Notes: a model not told the origin generated them from the letters alone. A stretch of DNA of 64,000 nt from DATAEK01 sp036258055 (GCA_036258055.1 DATAEK010000068.1:1-64000); one strand, 5' to 3'. Positions 1 through 9,430 are shown, numbered from the stretch's first letter. A program made the numbers and translations.

Positions 1-2
1 CC

Positions 3-2264
3 GGCCTCTACCGGCTGTCACTCGACTCGTCGCAGCAGTTCGACGTCCACGATCTCACGGTGAACGGGCAGGACCTCGCGATCAAGCTCACGTCCGGCAG
101 CGCGTTCGTCGCGCGCACGCCCGACGGCGCGACCGCCGTCGTGCTGATGGGGCGTGGGCGTCTGATGTTCTCACCACCGGACGAAGCCGAGCGCACGCAG
201 GTGCGGATCTTTGCCGGCGAAGAGGCCCTCAACGCGGACTTCGAGTGTGCCCTCGTGCGGGTGCGGCCGTCGGACTTCGCGCTGTACTTCGCGAAAGACT
301 CGCTGGTGGCCCGCGCGGTCGCGCCGGCGGATCTCCGCCGGGCCCAGGAGTTCTTCGACGAAACGATCGGACGTGCGCTTCAGATCGATCTCACGGATCT
401 CAGCCGCGACCGCTGGTCCCTCGTGCCCGTGTCGGGCGACATGATCGCGGAGTTCAGGACCAAACGGTTTGGCAACCTGACCTACACGCGCGTCGGAGAC
501 GACGCCGAAGACGTGTCGCTCTTCGATCGCAAGCGTCGCAAGAACATCTCGGTCTACGCCTCGAGCGCGAAGCTCGCCGAGCGCGGTCGGTTCTACAGCG
601 AGGACGACCTCGTCGACTACGACGTCCTGTCCTACGACATCGAGGCCGCGTTCAGTCCCGAGCGATTGTGGATTGACGGCCTGGCCAAGATGGTCGTGCG
701 CGTGCGCGCGCCGTTTGCGACGACGTTGACGCTGCGCCTCGCCGATTCGCTCACGGTACGCGGCGTGTACTCGCCCGAGTTCGGCCGTCTTCTTCACCTT
801 CGCATCGTCGGGCAGAACAGCATCATCATCAGCCTGCCGGCCGCGGCGACCCGCGATGCCGAGCTTCCGCTGCAGGTGTTGTACAGCGGCCGGCTCGAGC
901 CGCAGACGCTCGACCGCGAAGCCATCACGCTCCAGGATCCGGAGCCGTTCGTGCTGCAGGCGGAGCCCCGTTACGTCTACAGCAACCGCAGCTACTGGTA
1001 TCCGCAGTCCACTGTGACCGACTACGCCACGGCGAAGCTCCGCATCACGGTGCCACAAGAGTTCGACGTCGTCGCCAGCGGTACGCCGGTGGGGCCACCG
1101 GCTCCCGCACCGGGGCCGGTCGAATCCGGTGAACGCCCGCGTAAACTGTTCGTGTTCGATGCGGATCGGCCCGTGCGATATCTGTCATGCGTCATCAGCC
1201 GGTTCAGCACCGTGACCACCGCCGAGATGCGCATCACGACGTCCGACGACACGGAACGTGGCGGCATCGAACACGGGCCATCCGAGGATGCCGCGCGCGA
1301 CAAAGGGGTGTCGTTGATCGTGCAGGCCAACCCGCGGCAGGCTTCCCGCGCGCGCGGAATCGCCGAGCGCTCCACCGCCATCTTCCAGTTCTATGCGTCG
1401 CTCGTCGGCGAGGCGCCGTATCCGAGCTTCACGCTCGCCGTGAGCGAGAGCGATCTACCCGGCGGTCACAGCCCTGCTTACTTCGCGCTTCTCAATCAGA
1501 CGCTCCCGAACTCACAGCTGGTCTGGCGCAACGATCCGGTGAGCTTCGAGAGCTATCCGTCGTTTTTCCTCGCGCACGAAATCGCGCATCAGTGGTGGGG
1601 ACAGGGAGTCGGCTGGAAGAACTACCACGAACAGTGGCTCAGTGAAGGCTTCGCGCAGTACTTCGCGGCGCTGTATGCCGAAAAAGAGCGCGGGGCCGAC
1701 GGTTTCACGCCGCTCGCCCGCCAGATGCGCAAGTGGGCCATCGACACGTCGCCGCAGGGGCCAATCTATCTCGGTTATCGCCTCGGGCACATCAAGAGCG
1801 ACGGCCGGGTGTTCCGGGCCGTCCTCTACAACAAGGCGGCGATGGTGCTCCACATGCTGCGGCGCCTCGTCGGCGACGAAGCGTTTTTCAGCGGCGTCCG
1901 GAAGTTCTACATGGACTGGCGGTTCAAGAAGGCGGGCACCGATGATTTCCGTGTGGCGATGGAGGCGGTCTGCGCGCGGGACTTGAAACCGTTCTTCGAG
2001 GCGTGGATCTACGGCTTGGCGATCCCGCGCCTGCGATTCAGCTACGAAGTCATGGGGGACGAGGTTGCGTTGAAGCTGACGCAACGCGGACCCGTTGCTC
2101 CGGTTCCCGTCACCGTGATGTTGAATTACACCAACGGCGATTCGGATTCACTCGTCATCCCGGTCCTCGAGCAGACGGCCACTCGCACCGTCCGCCTGAA
2201 GGGCACCCTTCGCGACGCCCAAGTGAATCAGGATTACGCGGCGCTCGCCGAGTTCGACAAATAA
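3..2264 (+). CDS. M1-family zinc metallopeptidase (5' end outside the window)
   Basis: The frame is open from the window edge and reads smoothly into the first GTG at position 60, so the gene begins upstream and is partial. It encodes an M1 (aminopeptidase N-like) metallopeptidase, probably acting in the cell envelope. Numbered from position 60, the zinc site HEIAH is at residues 506-510 and the third ligand Glu at 529 in LSEGFAQYF, the exact HExxH-x18-E spacing of the family. The exopeptidase motif GAMEN is not seen; the corresponding place reads LPGGHSPAYF from residue 466, so the family is clear but aminopeptidase activity is not. The N-terminal part is the usual beta-rich M1 region. No signal peptide can be judged because the start is missing. 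Confidence 0.85.
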   Translation, partial: GLYRLSLDSSQQFDVHDLTVNGQDLAIKLTSGSAFVARTPDGATAVVLMGRGRLMFSPPDEAERTQVRIFAGEEALNADFECALVRVRPSDFALYFAKDSLVARAVAPADLRRAQEFFDETIGRALQIDLTDLSRDRWSLVPVSGDMIAEFRTKRFGNLTYTRVGDDAEDVSLFDRKRRKNISVYASSAKLAERGRFYSEDDLVDYDVLSYDIEAAFSPERLWIDGLAKMVVRVRAPFATTLTLRLADSLTVRGVYSPEFGRLLHLRIVGQNSIIISLPAAATRDAELPLQVLYSGRLEPQTLDREAITLQDPEPFVLQAEPRYVYSNRSYWYPQSTVTDYATAKLRITVPQEFDVVASGTPVGPPAPAPGPVESGERPRKLFVFDADRPVRYLSCVISRFSTVTTAEMRITTSDDTERGGIEHGPSEDAARDKGVSLIVQANPRQASRARGIAERSTAIFQFYASLVGEAPYPSFTLAVSESDLPGGHSPAYFALLNQTLPNSQLVWRNDPVSFESYPSFFLAHEIAHQWWGQGVGWKNYHEQWLSEGFAQYFAALYAEKERGADGFTPLARQMRKWAIDTSPQGPIYLGYRLGHIKSDGRVFRAVLYNKAAMVLHMLRRLVGDEAFFSGVRKFYMDWRFKKAGTDDFRVAMEAVCARDLKPFFEAWIYGLAIPRLRFSYEVMGDEVALKLTQRGPVAPVPVTVMLNYTNGDSDSLVIPVLEQTATRTVRLKGTLRDAQVNQDYAALAEFDK

Positions 2265-2283
2265 CCGGAAAGCGCGGATCGCG

Positions 2284-2721
2284 CTACGGCAGGTAGATCG
2301 CCGCGACGCGCGCTTCGCCGTTCCGCTCGAACGGTTCGAATACCAGGATGAAGCGCGATCCGGCGTAGTCGTAGAACCGCGTCAGCCGTTCCCCCAGACT
2401 CCCGCGATCCACATCCTGACGCCCGATCTCGGCCGCGCGGCCAAGCCTCGACGACACCGCGAGAACCGTTTCACCGATCCGGACTTCCTTGCCGTCGAGA
2501 AACGGCAGCACAGGAACGGAAACGGCCCGCATCGGCACGCCTGGAGGAATGCTGGCCACGAGAGGTCTTGCGGCGGGCAGGGCTCGCGCCGGCGGCGGAA
2601 AGCGGACTTCACGCAGAATGAGGGACCCCACGACAATCGTCGCGATAAGAAAGGCCGCCGCGATGAGCCACTCGAAAACCGACGCGAACCGGAAACGCGG
2701 ACGGACTCGAACGGCGTCCAT
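2284..2721 (-). CDS. Hypothetical protein with one N-terminal membrane segment
   Basis: I do not recognise a family. The 145-residue protein starts with a short basic stretch and one hydrophobic segment (about residues 17-38, EWLIAAAFLIATIVVGSLIL), which should anchor it in the inner membrane with most of the chain outside. A Pro/Ala-rich linker (about 42-65) leads to a small folded part of about 75 residues ending at the C-terminus. It is convergent with the M1 peptidase (19 bases apart) and divergent from the NuoG-like gene, so it is a single-gene unit. That it is real rests on its composition, its hydrophobic segment and the lack of a competing frame. Confidence 0.6.
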   Translation of the reverse strand: MDAVRVRPRFRFASVFEWLIAAAFLIATIVVGSLILREVRFPPPARALPAARPLVASIPPGVPMRAVSVPVLPFLDGKEVRIGETVLAVSSRLGRAAEIGRQDVDRGSLGERLTRFYDYAGSRFILVFEPFERNGEARVAAIYLP

Positions 2722-2868
2722 AAAGGCCTCCCTTGCTGGGTGAGGTTGGCCGGGGTGAGGAGCTTACTGTAGATCGAATAGGCGGAATTGCCAACGAAAT
2801 TGGCGGGCGCGCCCGGTTCGAGCCCGGCGATTCCGGGCGTCAGAGCAATTCGATATGATTGAAGGCTT

Positions 2869-4662
2869 ATGGAAACCGTCACGCTGACGATCGATGGCCG
2901 CCAGGTCACCGTCGAGAAGGGCAAGACCGTTCTTCAGGCGGCTATCGAGCACAACATCAAGGTTCCCTACTACTGCTACCACCCGGGCCTCGGCATCGAC
3001 GGTTCCTGCCGCGTCTGCATCGTCAAGATCGAGAAGATGCCGAAGCTGCAGACGTCGTGCTCGACGCTAGTGGCCGAGGGCATGGTCGTGATGACGCAGA
3101 CGCCCGACGTGGTGGAAGCGCGTGCCAGCGTGTTCGAGTTCCTCCTGATTAATCACCCCCTCGATTGTCCGGTCTGCGACAAGGGGGGCGAGTGTCCGCT
3201 GCAGGACTTTTCGTACTCGTACGGTCCCAACGAGAGCCGCATGGGTTTTGCCCGGCGGGTGTTCGACGGCGAGGGTGTCCGTGCGGACGTCGACTTCGGT
3301 CCGACGTTGATGCTCAACCGCAACCGCTGCATTCTGTGCACCCGGTGCGTGCGCTTCATGCGCGAGATCGACACCGACGCGCAGATCAGCATCGTCGATC
3401 GCGGCTACGGGAGCGAAATCGCGACGTTCCAGGAGAGCGGCGTGCACTCACTGCTCTCCGGTAATTTGATGGACGTCTGCCCTGTCGGCGCGATCACGAC
3501 GCGGGACTACCGGTTCAAATCGCGTCCGTGGGACAACCCCGAAGCGGTCGACACCATCTGCACACTCTGCGAGAAAGGCTGCAACACGACGGCGTGGATC
3601 AAGGCGAAGCCGGAGTGGGCGAAAGGCGCAGTGCTCGTTCGCATGACGCCGCGCTTCAATCCCGACGTCAACGGCTATTGGATGTGCGACATCGGGCGCT
3701 TCGATTACCACTGGATCGAAGGCGACCAGCGGTTGCAGCGTCCGCTGGTGCGCAGCAGCGCCGGCACGCTCCAACCGACGGATTGGCGCGATGCGATGGC
3801 GAAGATCGCCGACCGGGTGGACGCCAGCGGCGGTCCGGCCGCGCTCCGATTCCTGTTGTCGGCGCATGCCTCGCTCGAGGAGCTGTTCGTCTTCGGTCGG
3901 CTGGGCGGATCGTTCAAGCTTCCCGAGGAGGGAGTCGCGCTCAGCTGGCGCACACGCGAAAAGCCTCAGCCCCCAGACGCGAAGTTCAAGATCCCGGCGA
4001 TCGACGCTCCGAACGTCACCGGGGCGCGGGACCTCGGCTTTCCCGCCTCCGCCGCCCCATCCGGGGCTCCTGACCTTGGCGTATTCAGGAACGAGATCGA
4101 AGCCGGCCGGGTTGCGGTGCTCTACGTCTTCGACCCTGGTCCCGCTGGATCAATCGGTGACACCGCCTGGATCATCGACGCGAAGAAGTCGGGCCGGCTC
4201 AACACACTCATCGTCCACGGCGTCCTGATGTCCGACCTCGCGGCCGCTGCCGACGTGGTGCTGCCCGGTGCATCCTGGCTCGAAGAAGATGCGTCATACG
4301 TAAATGGAGAGGGACGGCTGCAGGCTGCGGCCCGTGCCATCCCGCCGCCTGGGGAGGCCCAGGAGGACTGGCAGATTTTCGTGAACCTTGGGCTGGCGCT
4401 TGGCGCGTCGGTGACGTACGCGTCGAGCACGGAAGTCCGCGCGGCGCTCGCACAGGCTATGTCGGGCAATCCCACCTACGCGGGATTGGCGACGATGGGT
4501 TTCGCGAGACCCGTGTCGGCGCGTCACTGGCTGCAGGCTTCGAATCCGTCCGAGCGCTGGAAGTGGGACTTCATGTTCCAGGACCTGCCGCCGGTGAAGT
4601 TCGAGATCACCCCGCGCGCCGCAGCACAGAGCCTGAAGATTCCGCTGCAGAAAGTAGACTGA
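2869..4662 (+). CDS. nuoG: NADH-quinone oxidoreductase subunit G-like iron-sulfur protein
   Basis: Electron-transfer subunit of the complex I / NAD-linked dehydrogenase type. The N-terminal [2Fe-2S] ferredoxin domain shows C36, C47, C50 and C64; the His-Cys3 [4Fe-4S] site has H96, C100, C103 and C109 (HPLDCPVCDKGGEC); a further [4Fe-4S] set follows at C154, C157, C160 with a later CPVG. CTLCEKGCN near residue 233 starts the molybdopterin-oxidoreductase-like domain. At 597 residues it is much shorter than E. coli NuoG (908), the loss being in the C-terminal domain. No other nuo genes flank it; ccdA starts five bases after its stop. It could be the complex I subunit encoded apart from the main operon, or part of an NAD-dependent hydrogenase or formate dehydrogenase. 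Confidence 0.85.
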   Translation: METVTLTIDGRQVTVEKGKTVLQAAIEHNIKVPYYCYHPGLGIDGSCRVCIVKIEKMPKLQTSCSTLVAEGMVVMTQTPDVVEARASVFEFLLINHPLDCPVCDKGGECPLQDFSYSYGPNESRMGFARRVFDGEGVRADVDFGPTLMLNRNRCILCTRCVRFMREIDTDAQISIVDRGYGSEIATFQESGVHSLLSGNLMDVCPVGAITTRDYRFKSRPWDNPEAVDTICTLCEKGCNTTAWIKAKPEWAKGAVLVRMTPRFNPDVNGYWMCDIGRFDYHWIEGDQRLQRPLVRSSAGTLQPTDWRDAMAKIADRVDASGGPAALRFLLSAHASLEELFVFGRLGGSFKLPEEGVALSWRTREKPQPPDAKFKIPAIDAPNVTGARDLGFPASAAPSGAPDLGVFRNEIEAGRVAVLYVFDPGPAGSIGDTAWIIDAKKSGRLNTLIVHGVLMSDLAAAADVVLPGASWLEEDASYVNGEGRLQAAARAIPPPGEAQEDWQIFVNLGLALGASVTYASSTEVRAALAQAMSGNPTYAGLATMGFARPVSARHWLQASNPSERWKWDFMFQDLPPVKFEITPRAAAQSLKIPLQKVD

Positions 4663-4666
4663 CGCG

Positions 4667-5395
4667 TTGTCGGACCATGTCACGCTGTTGGCCGCGCTCG
4701 CGGCAGGCGTACTCTCGTTCATCTCCCCCTGCGTACTTCCTCTGATTCCGGGATACGTCTCGTTCGTGTCCGGCATGTCGGTCGACGAAATGCGCGGCGG
4801 CCGCGCCGCGACCGCGGCCTCGCGCCGTCAGGTGCTCATCACCTCGCTCGCTTTCGTGCTCGGCTTCTCGCTCGTATTCGTGGCGCTTGGCGCGTCAGCG
4901 AGTGCGCTGGGGAAACTTCTCCTGGCGAAAATTCCCATCCTCGAGAAGATCGCCGGCGCCGTCATCGTGATCTTCGGCTTGCACACCATGGGCGTCTTCC
5001 GGATCGCCGCGCTCGATACCGAAAAACGCATGCATACGCAGAAGAAGCCCGCCGGACCGCTCGGCGCGATGCTCGTCGGGATTGCGTTCGCGTTCGGCTG
5101 GACGCCGTGCATCGGACCCATCCTTGGCGGGATACTCGTCGTGGCTGGAGCGAAGGAGACGGTCAGCGAAGGCGTCCTGCTGCTCGCGGTGTATTCACTC
5201 GGGCTGGGAATTCCGTTCCTGCTGACGTCACTCGCGATCAATCAGTTCTTCGCGCTCACCAAGCGGATCCGTCTGCACTATCATACGATCGAGCTGGTCT
5301 CCGGCGGCCTGCTGGTCGTCATCGGCGTCCTCATCTTCACGCACCAGCTCACGGTCATCACGCGCTATCTGCAGCCGTATCTCCCGGTGTACTGA
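4667..5395 (+). CDS. ccdA: Cytochrome c biogenesis / thiol-disulfide transporter CcdA
   Basis: A 242-residue membrane protein of the CcdA/DsbD-beta family, which carries reducing power across the inner membrane for cytochrome c maturation and other extracytoplasmic thiol proteins. It shows the two characteristic membrane cysteines, C22 in ISPCVLP and C148 in GWTPCIGP, and about six hydrophobic segments. The start is TTG at 4667, four bases after the nuoG stop codon; no better in-frame start precedes the first membrane segment. The tight spacing suggests co-transcription with the NuoG-like gene. It converges with the ankyrin gene. Confidence 0.9.
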   Translation: MSDHVTLLAALAAGVLSFISPCVLPLIPGYVSFVSGMSVDEMRGGRAATAASRRQVLITSLAFVLGFSLVFVALGASASALGKLLLAKIPILEKIAGAVIVIFGLHTMGVFRIAALDTEKRMHTQKKPAGPLGAMLVGIAFAFGWTPCIGPILGGILVVAGAKETVSEGVLLLAVYSLGLGIPFLLTSLAINQFFALTKRIRLHYHTIELVSGGLLVVIGVLIFTHQLTVITRYLQPYLPVY

Positions 5396-5401
5396 TCGCG
5401 G

Positions 5402-6064
5402 TCAGCGATCGACGTTGATCAGATCCACGATCGCGTGGTGGTTCCGTGCAGCCGCGCGCGACAGTGGCGTTTTGTCTTCGGCGTCGACGGCGAGCGGATC
5501 GGCACCGCGGGCGAGCAGCGCTGCGACGACGCCGGCGTAACCGGCTTCGGCGGCGATGTGGAGCGGTGTGTGACCGCCCGCGTCCGCGGCTCGAACGTCG
5601 GCGCCGCGTTCCATCAGCAACAGCGCGCCGTCCACGTGACCACCGGCGATCGCCGCGTGCAGGGGTGTGTTGTGCAGGCTGTTGTGAGAGACGGCGTTGA
5701 CCGCGCTGCCGGCGTCGAGCAGCCGGGTCGCGGCGTCGGTGTGGCCGAAGAAAGCCGCGAGATGCAGCGGCGTCCAGCCGTCGAATGCGAAGTCGTTCAG
5801 TGCTTCCGGCCGTTCGGCGATCCGTGCTTGCAGAATATCGACCCGGCCAAGCGCCGCGGCGGCAAAAATGTCGAGCGGCGCACCGAGGTCGACCAGCGTA
5901 TCGACGACGGCGCGGTGACCGCGGTAGAGCGCCGCTATCAGCGGCGTTTCACCTGAGGCCGCTCGAAACCCGCAGAGCGCCGGGTCCTCCGCACCCAGCC
6001 GGCGTACCGCGCTGACGTCGCCCTTCTTCGCCGCCTCGATCATCTCGCTGCCTGACGTCATCAT
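5402..6064 (-). CDS. Ankyrin-repeat protein
   Basis: A 220-residue soluble protein made almost wholly of ankyrin repeats, about six units of near 33 residues. Typical ankyrin phrases are visible: GETPLIAALYRGH, GWTPLHLAAFFGH, LHNTPLHAAIAGGH, GHTPLHIAAEAGY and DKTPLSRAAARNH. Such proteins bind other proteins; no catalytic domain is present and the partner is unknown. It starts seven bases after the lipid kinase gene on the same strand, so the two are probably one transcript. No signal peptide is seen, which points to the cytoplasm. Confidence 0.85.
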   Translation of the reverse strand: MMTSGSEMIEAAKKGDVSAVRRLGAEDPALCGFRAASGETPLIAALYRGHRAVVDTLVDLGAPLDIFAAAALGRVDILQARIAERPEALNDFAFDGWTPLHLAAFFGHTDAATRLLDAGSAVNAVSHNSLHNTPLHAAIAGGHVDGALLLMERGADVRAADAGGHTPLHIAAEAGYAGVVAALLARGADPLAVDAEDKTPLSRAAARNHHAIVDLINVDR

Positions 6065-6071
6065 CGTCCTT

Positions 6072-6956
6072 TCACCGCCGGACCTTCAGTGCCCCCGGCA
6101 GAATCGTCACCTCTACGCGATCCATCGCGACATCGGGTTCTCCATCGACGTGGAACTCGATCGGACCTTCCGTGGTGACCACGGCGCGGCGGACCTTCTG
6201 CGCGTGCACGCGCGGCGCGCGCTCGACCGAGCCCGATGCCAGATGCCGGGCGTGCATGAAGCGTGCGAGAAACGGACGGTCCTCGACCACGGTCGCTTCG
6301 AGCCAGCCGTCGTCGAGCAGCGCCTGCGGCGAGATCCGGGCGCCCATCCCGTACTCGCGGCCGTTGGCGAAGGCGATCAGCAGCGCGCACGTGCGGCGTG
6401 TGTAACCGTCGAGCTCCAGCTGGTAGGTCAGCGAGCGATAACCGCGCCCTTCCCTCAGGCCGATCGCGATGTAGGGCCACTTGCCACCCCGGCCGCGCCG
6501 CCGCGCGTTGAAGAGCCGCGCGATGTGCGCGTCGATGCCGATGCCGGCAATGTTGAAGAACGCGCGATTGTTGATGAGGCCGACGTCGATGGCGGTCGTG
6601 TCGGCAGCGAGGATACGGTCGATCGCCTGGCTGGGATCGCGCGGGGTTCCGAGCGCGGCCGCGAGCCCGTTGCCGGATCCCGCTGGGACGAGGCCCAGTG
6701 CCGTCGAGCTGTTGACGAGCGCACCCCCCGCCTCGTTGAGCGTGCCGTCGCCGCCCCAGACGATCACCAGATCGGCGCGCGAGTCGACCGCGGCGGTCGC
6801 CAGCTCGCGCGCGTGACCGGCACGCTCGGTGAAATGAATGGATGCGTGGAGCCCGGCGTGCTCCAGTCGATCAGCCAGCAGCGACGCGCGCCGCTCGGCG
6901 GCCGTCGGGTCCAGCCCTGCGCCGGAAACCGGGTTGATGATCGCGAAAATCTGCAC
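6072..6956 (-). CDS. Diacylglycerol/lipid kinase family protein (YegS/DagK-like)
   Basis: A 294-residue cytoplasmic or membrane-peripheral lipid kinase of the diacylglycerol kinase catalytic-domain family. The nucleotide-binding signature GGDGTLNE is at residues 68-75 and the following glycine-rich motif PAGSGNG at 91-97. The C-terminal half is the usual beta-sandwich ending in EVTILPGALKVRR. Length is normal for bacterial DgkB/YegS proteins. The substrate (diacylglycerol, phosphatidylglycerol or another lipid) cannot be told from sequence. It heads a two-gene unit with the ankyrin protein and is divergent from the GAF-domain gene. Confidence 0.88.
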   Translation of the reverse strand: MQIFAIINPVSGAGLDPTAAERRASLLADRLEHAGLHASIHFTERAGHARELATAAVDSRADLVIVWGGDGTLNEAGGALVNSSTALGLVPAGSGNGLAAALGTPRDPSQAIDRILAADTTAIDVGLINNRAFFNIAGIGIDAHIARLFNARRRGRGGKWPYIAIGLREGRGYRSLTYQLELDGYTRRTCALLIAFANGREYGMGARISPQALLDDGWLEATVVEDRPFLARFMHARHLASGSVERAPRVHAQKVRRAVVTTEGPIEFHVDGEPDVAMDRVEVTILPGALKVRR

Positions 6957-7008
6957 GAAAAGCCCGTCCGAATCGGGCGCCGTCGTGACGCTCCGGCTGC
7001 AGTGCCGA

Positions 7009-7017
7009 TGCTATAGT
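7009..7017 (+). promoter_or_regulatory. Possible extended -10 promoter element for the GAF-domain gene
   Basis: TGCTATAGT is an extended -10 (TGn plus a near-consensus hexamer) 32 bases before the ATG at 7050. No convincing -35 is seen at the usual distance, which extended -10 promoters can tolerate. Confidence 0.35.
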
Positions 7018-7049
7018 AGCTTTCCGATGCGTAAGTTGGGGAGGCATTG

Positions 7050-8390
7050 ATGAAGAGCCGGGCCGCCCGCCTCGCCGTCCTGATGCTGTTCGCAGTGGCG
7101 CTGGGCGTGACGGCATATCTCTATCGCGCGAGCGGCGCCGCGGCGGAAGCGCAGGCCCAGTCCGAGCGGCAATTCACCGACCGCGCGCGGATTGCCTCTC
7201 GAAGTGCGCTCGATCTGCGATCGGGGCAGGCGGCGTACGTTGCCGCGGGTCAGGAAGGAGAGTTCTGGACCAGTCGCGTCACGCAGACGCTCACCGCGCT
7301 GCGCGACAGCCTCAGCTCTATGCGCAGCGCCGCGACCGCACCTGACGCGCAAACCCAGATCGACGCGGCCATTTCGTCGCTCCAGGACTTCACCCGCATG
7401 GACGTCCGCGCCCGCGACTACGTCCGCTCTGGACAGAAGCTACTGGCATCCGATCTGATTTTCTCGAACGGCATGGAGCTGACCGACTCGATCATCAATG
7501 CCATCGAGAAGGCGCGTTCGACCGAGACGTTGCAGCTGCAGACGACGGCTGCGACCTTCGAGCGCCGCCAGCGGTTCGCGTTGACGGCTGCCGCCGCCGC
7601 TGCGCTGCTCGTGGCGCTTCTGCTGCTGCCGCGGGTCGAGACCGAGACCATTCCAGACGTGACGCTGCATCGCGCGGCGCCATTGACCAGGCCCGCCCTC
7701 GTGACGAGAACCGACCCGATCGGATTGGCGGTCTCGGACAGTGACGGTTGGACGTCCGCACGCCGAGCCAGTGACGCGAAACGGGCGGAAGCGGAATCCG
7801 GGCCGGCCGCCACGCCGCCGGCTGTCACGCCGACCCACGTTGAACCTGCTCCCGCCTCTCAAGAGTCGGCGCCCCAACCCGTGACAGCACCCGCCTCGCC
7901 TCCACCGGAGCCGGCAATCGACCTGCCTGGCGTCGCGGTGTTGTGTACGGAATTATCGCGCGTGGACGACACGCTGGCGCTGCCGCCACTCCTTGAAAAG
8001 GCCGCAGGGCTTCTCGATGCCAGCGGCATCATTCTGTGGATTGCTGCGCCCGACGGACGCGAGCTGATGCCGATTCTGGCGCAGGGCTATTCGGCTCAAC
8101 TCATCGCGCGGCTGGGTCCGCTGCCGAGAGATGCCCGCAACGCGACAGCCGCGGCGTTCCGCACGTCGTCACTGCAGACGGTCAAGGCCAGCAAGTCGTC
8201 GAGTGGAGCCATCGCGGCACCGCTGGTTACGCCCTCGGGATGCGTCGGGGTGATGGCCGCCGAGATCAGGCACGACGGCGAGACGCAGGATGCGAAGCTG
8301 GCCGCGGCGACGATTGTCGCCGCGCAGCTCGCCTGTCTCGTGGGTCCGCCCGCGTCGCGTCAGTCCAACGTCGAAGCGGCGGGCGCCTGA
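7050..8390 (+). CDS. Membrane-anchored GAF-domain protein
   Basis: A 446-residue protein with an N-terminal membrane segment (about residues 7-24), an extracytoplasmic helical region of about 150 residues rich in Gln/Arg/Ser (a four-helix sensor type is possible), a second membrane segment near 175-195, a long Pro/Ala-rich linker and a C-terminal GAF-like domain (about 290-430). The architecture is that of a sensor, but no kinase, cyclase or methyl-accepting output is present. The start is set at the ATG at 7050 rather than the adjoining TTG at 7047, because GGGGAGG lies six bases before it. Function is unknown; it may signal through a partner protein. Confidence 0.75.
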   Translation: MKSRAARLAVLMLFAVALGVTAYLYRASGAAAEAQAQSERQFTDRARIASRSALDLRSGQAAYVAAGQEGEFWTSRVTQTLTALRDSLSSMRSAATAPDAQTQIDAAISSLQDFTRMDVRARDYVRSGQKLLASDLIFSNGMELTDSIINAIEKARSTETLQLQTTAATFERRQRFALTAAAAAALLVALLLLPRVETETIPDVTLHRAAPLTRPALVTRTDPIGLAVSDSDGWTSARRASDAKRAEAESGPAATPPAVTPTHVEPAPASQESAPQPVTAPASPPPEPAIDLPGVAVLCTELSRVDDTLALPPLLEKAAGLLDASGIILWIAAPDGRELMPILAQGYSAQLIARLGPLPRDARNATAAAFRTSSLQTVKASKSSSGAIAAPLVTPSGCVGVMAAEIRHDGETQDAKLAAATIVAAQLACLVGPPASRQSNVEAAGA

Positions 8391-8399
8391 TTCTGCAAC

Positions 8400-9317
8400 C
8401 TACAGCATCGTGTAGGTCAGACGCCGGCGTGATGCCGCCTCCAGTTTTCCCTTCAACGTCAGCGGCTTCCGATCGCGGACGATCCCGAGCGTGAACTCTT
8501 CGCTGTCGGTCAACCGGCTGAGACGACGCCGGAGATCGGAAGGCGACGACACCTCGGTGCCGTTGACGCTCGTGATCACGTCACCGGCTTTCAACCCGGC
8601 CTTCGACGCCGCAGAACCCGCCGTCACTGACGTGACGAGCACCCCGTCTTTCGTCCCGAAGTACTCGGCCAGCTGCGATGACAAATCGTCGACCGTAATT
8701 CCAAGACGGCCGCTGTTCCGGCCGAGCAGCTCATCGAACTCGAAGAACTTTGGCGGGATTGGCGGGTTTGGCGGCAGCGGGGCTTCGGGTGCGGGCACCG
8801 GACGCGCCGGTGGGGTTGGAACGACGAACGCGCGGCCGAAGTCTCGAAATCCATCGAAGTCGCCGAACCATTGAACCCCGGTATCGCGCGGTTCGAGCGT
8901 GAGCGTCACACGCTGACCATCCCTCATCACTGTCGCCTGAACCTTCCGGCCCGATGGCGTTTCCTGCACGATTCGGCTGAACTGCCGGCTGCCGCGAATC
9001 TTCTCACCGTCGAACTCGACGATGACGTCTCCCTTCTTCAATCCTCCCTTTTCGGCAGGACTGTCCGCCAGCACGTCGTCGACGACGACGCCGCCGGCTG
9101 ATGCCAGCTTGTTCTTCGCGGCATCGCTGTCCTCGACGTCGCCGACCGAAACGCCCAGACGCTGCCCCTGTCCCGATGTGACCTTGACGAGGGTACGGAG
9201 CTGATCCGCGTCTTTCGACGACTGACTCTGCCCGTGCGCTGCCGGCGTGATGGCGGCGCCGGCACTGGCAGCCGTCACGAGCGCGGCCGACGCCGCAGCT
9301 AGTTTCCAACCCGTCAT
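8400..9317 (-). CDS. Secreted/periplasmic protein with two PDZ domains and no protease domain
   Basis: A 305-residue exported protein: a signal peptide (MTGWKLAAASAALVTAAS...) then two PDZ domains, the first around GGVVVDDVLADSPAEKGGLK and the second around GVLVTSVTAGSAASKAGLK, joined by a Pro-rich linker. The PDZ domains resemble those of DegP/HtrA, but no trypsin-like catalytic domain or triad is present, so it should bind peptides or other envelope proteins rather than cut them. The ATG at 9317 is chosen because AAGGAG stands about seven bases upstream and it gives a clean signal peptide; a longer frame lacks both. An ECF-type promoter is seen about 115 bases upstream, fitting an envelope-stress role. 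Confidence 0.85.
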   Translation of the reverse strand: MTGWKLAAASAALVTAASAGAAITPAAHGQSQSSKDADQLRTLVKVTSGQGQRLGVSVGDVEDSDAAKNKLASAGGVVVDDVLADSPAEKGGLKKGDVIVEFDGEKIRGSRQFSRIVQETPSGRKVQATVMRDGQRVTLTLEPRDTGVQWFGDFDGFRDFGRAFVVPTPPARPVPAPEAPLPPNPPIPPKFFEFDELLGRNSGRLGITVDDLSSQLAEYFGTKDGVLVTSVTAGSAASKAGLKAGDVITSVNGTEVSSPSDLRRRLSRLTDSEEFTLGIVRDRKPLTLKGKLEAASRRRLTYTML

Positions 9318-9430
9318 GACTGAACTCCTTGAGCTCGAGGGATCTCCGGATGTGGCGGTCACCGGGATTCCGGCGAACGCATCCGGGCCGCGGACCCTGG
9401 GGCGAGCCCGAGCCGCGGCCGTTCGATCGA

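Noticed and set aside
171..1058. Long antisense open frame over the M1 peptidase.
   Set aside because: Arg/His/Val-rich composition typical of the complement of a GC-rich gene; the sense strand carries clear M1 motifs.
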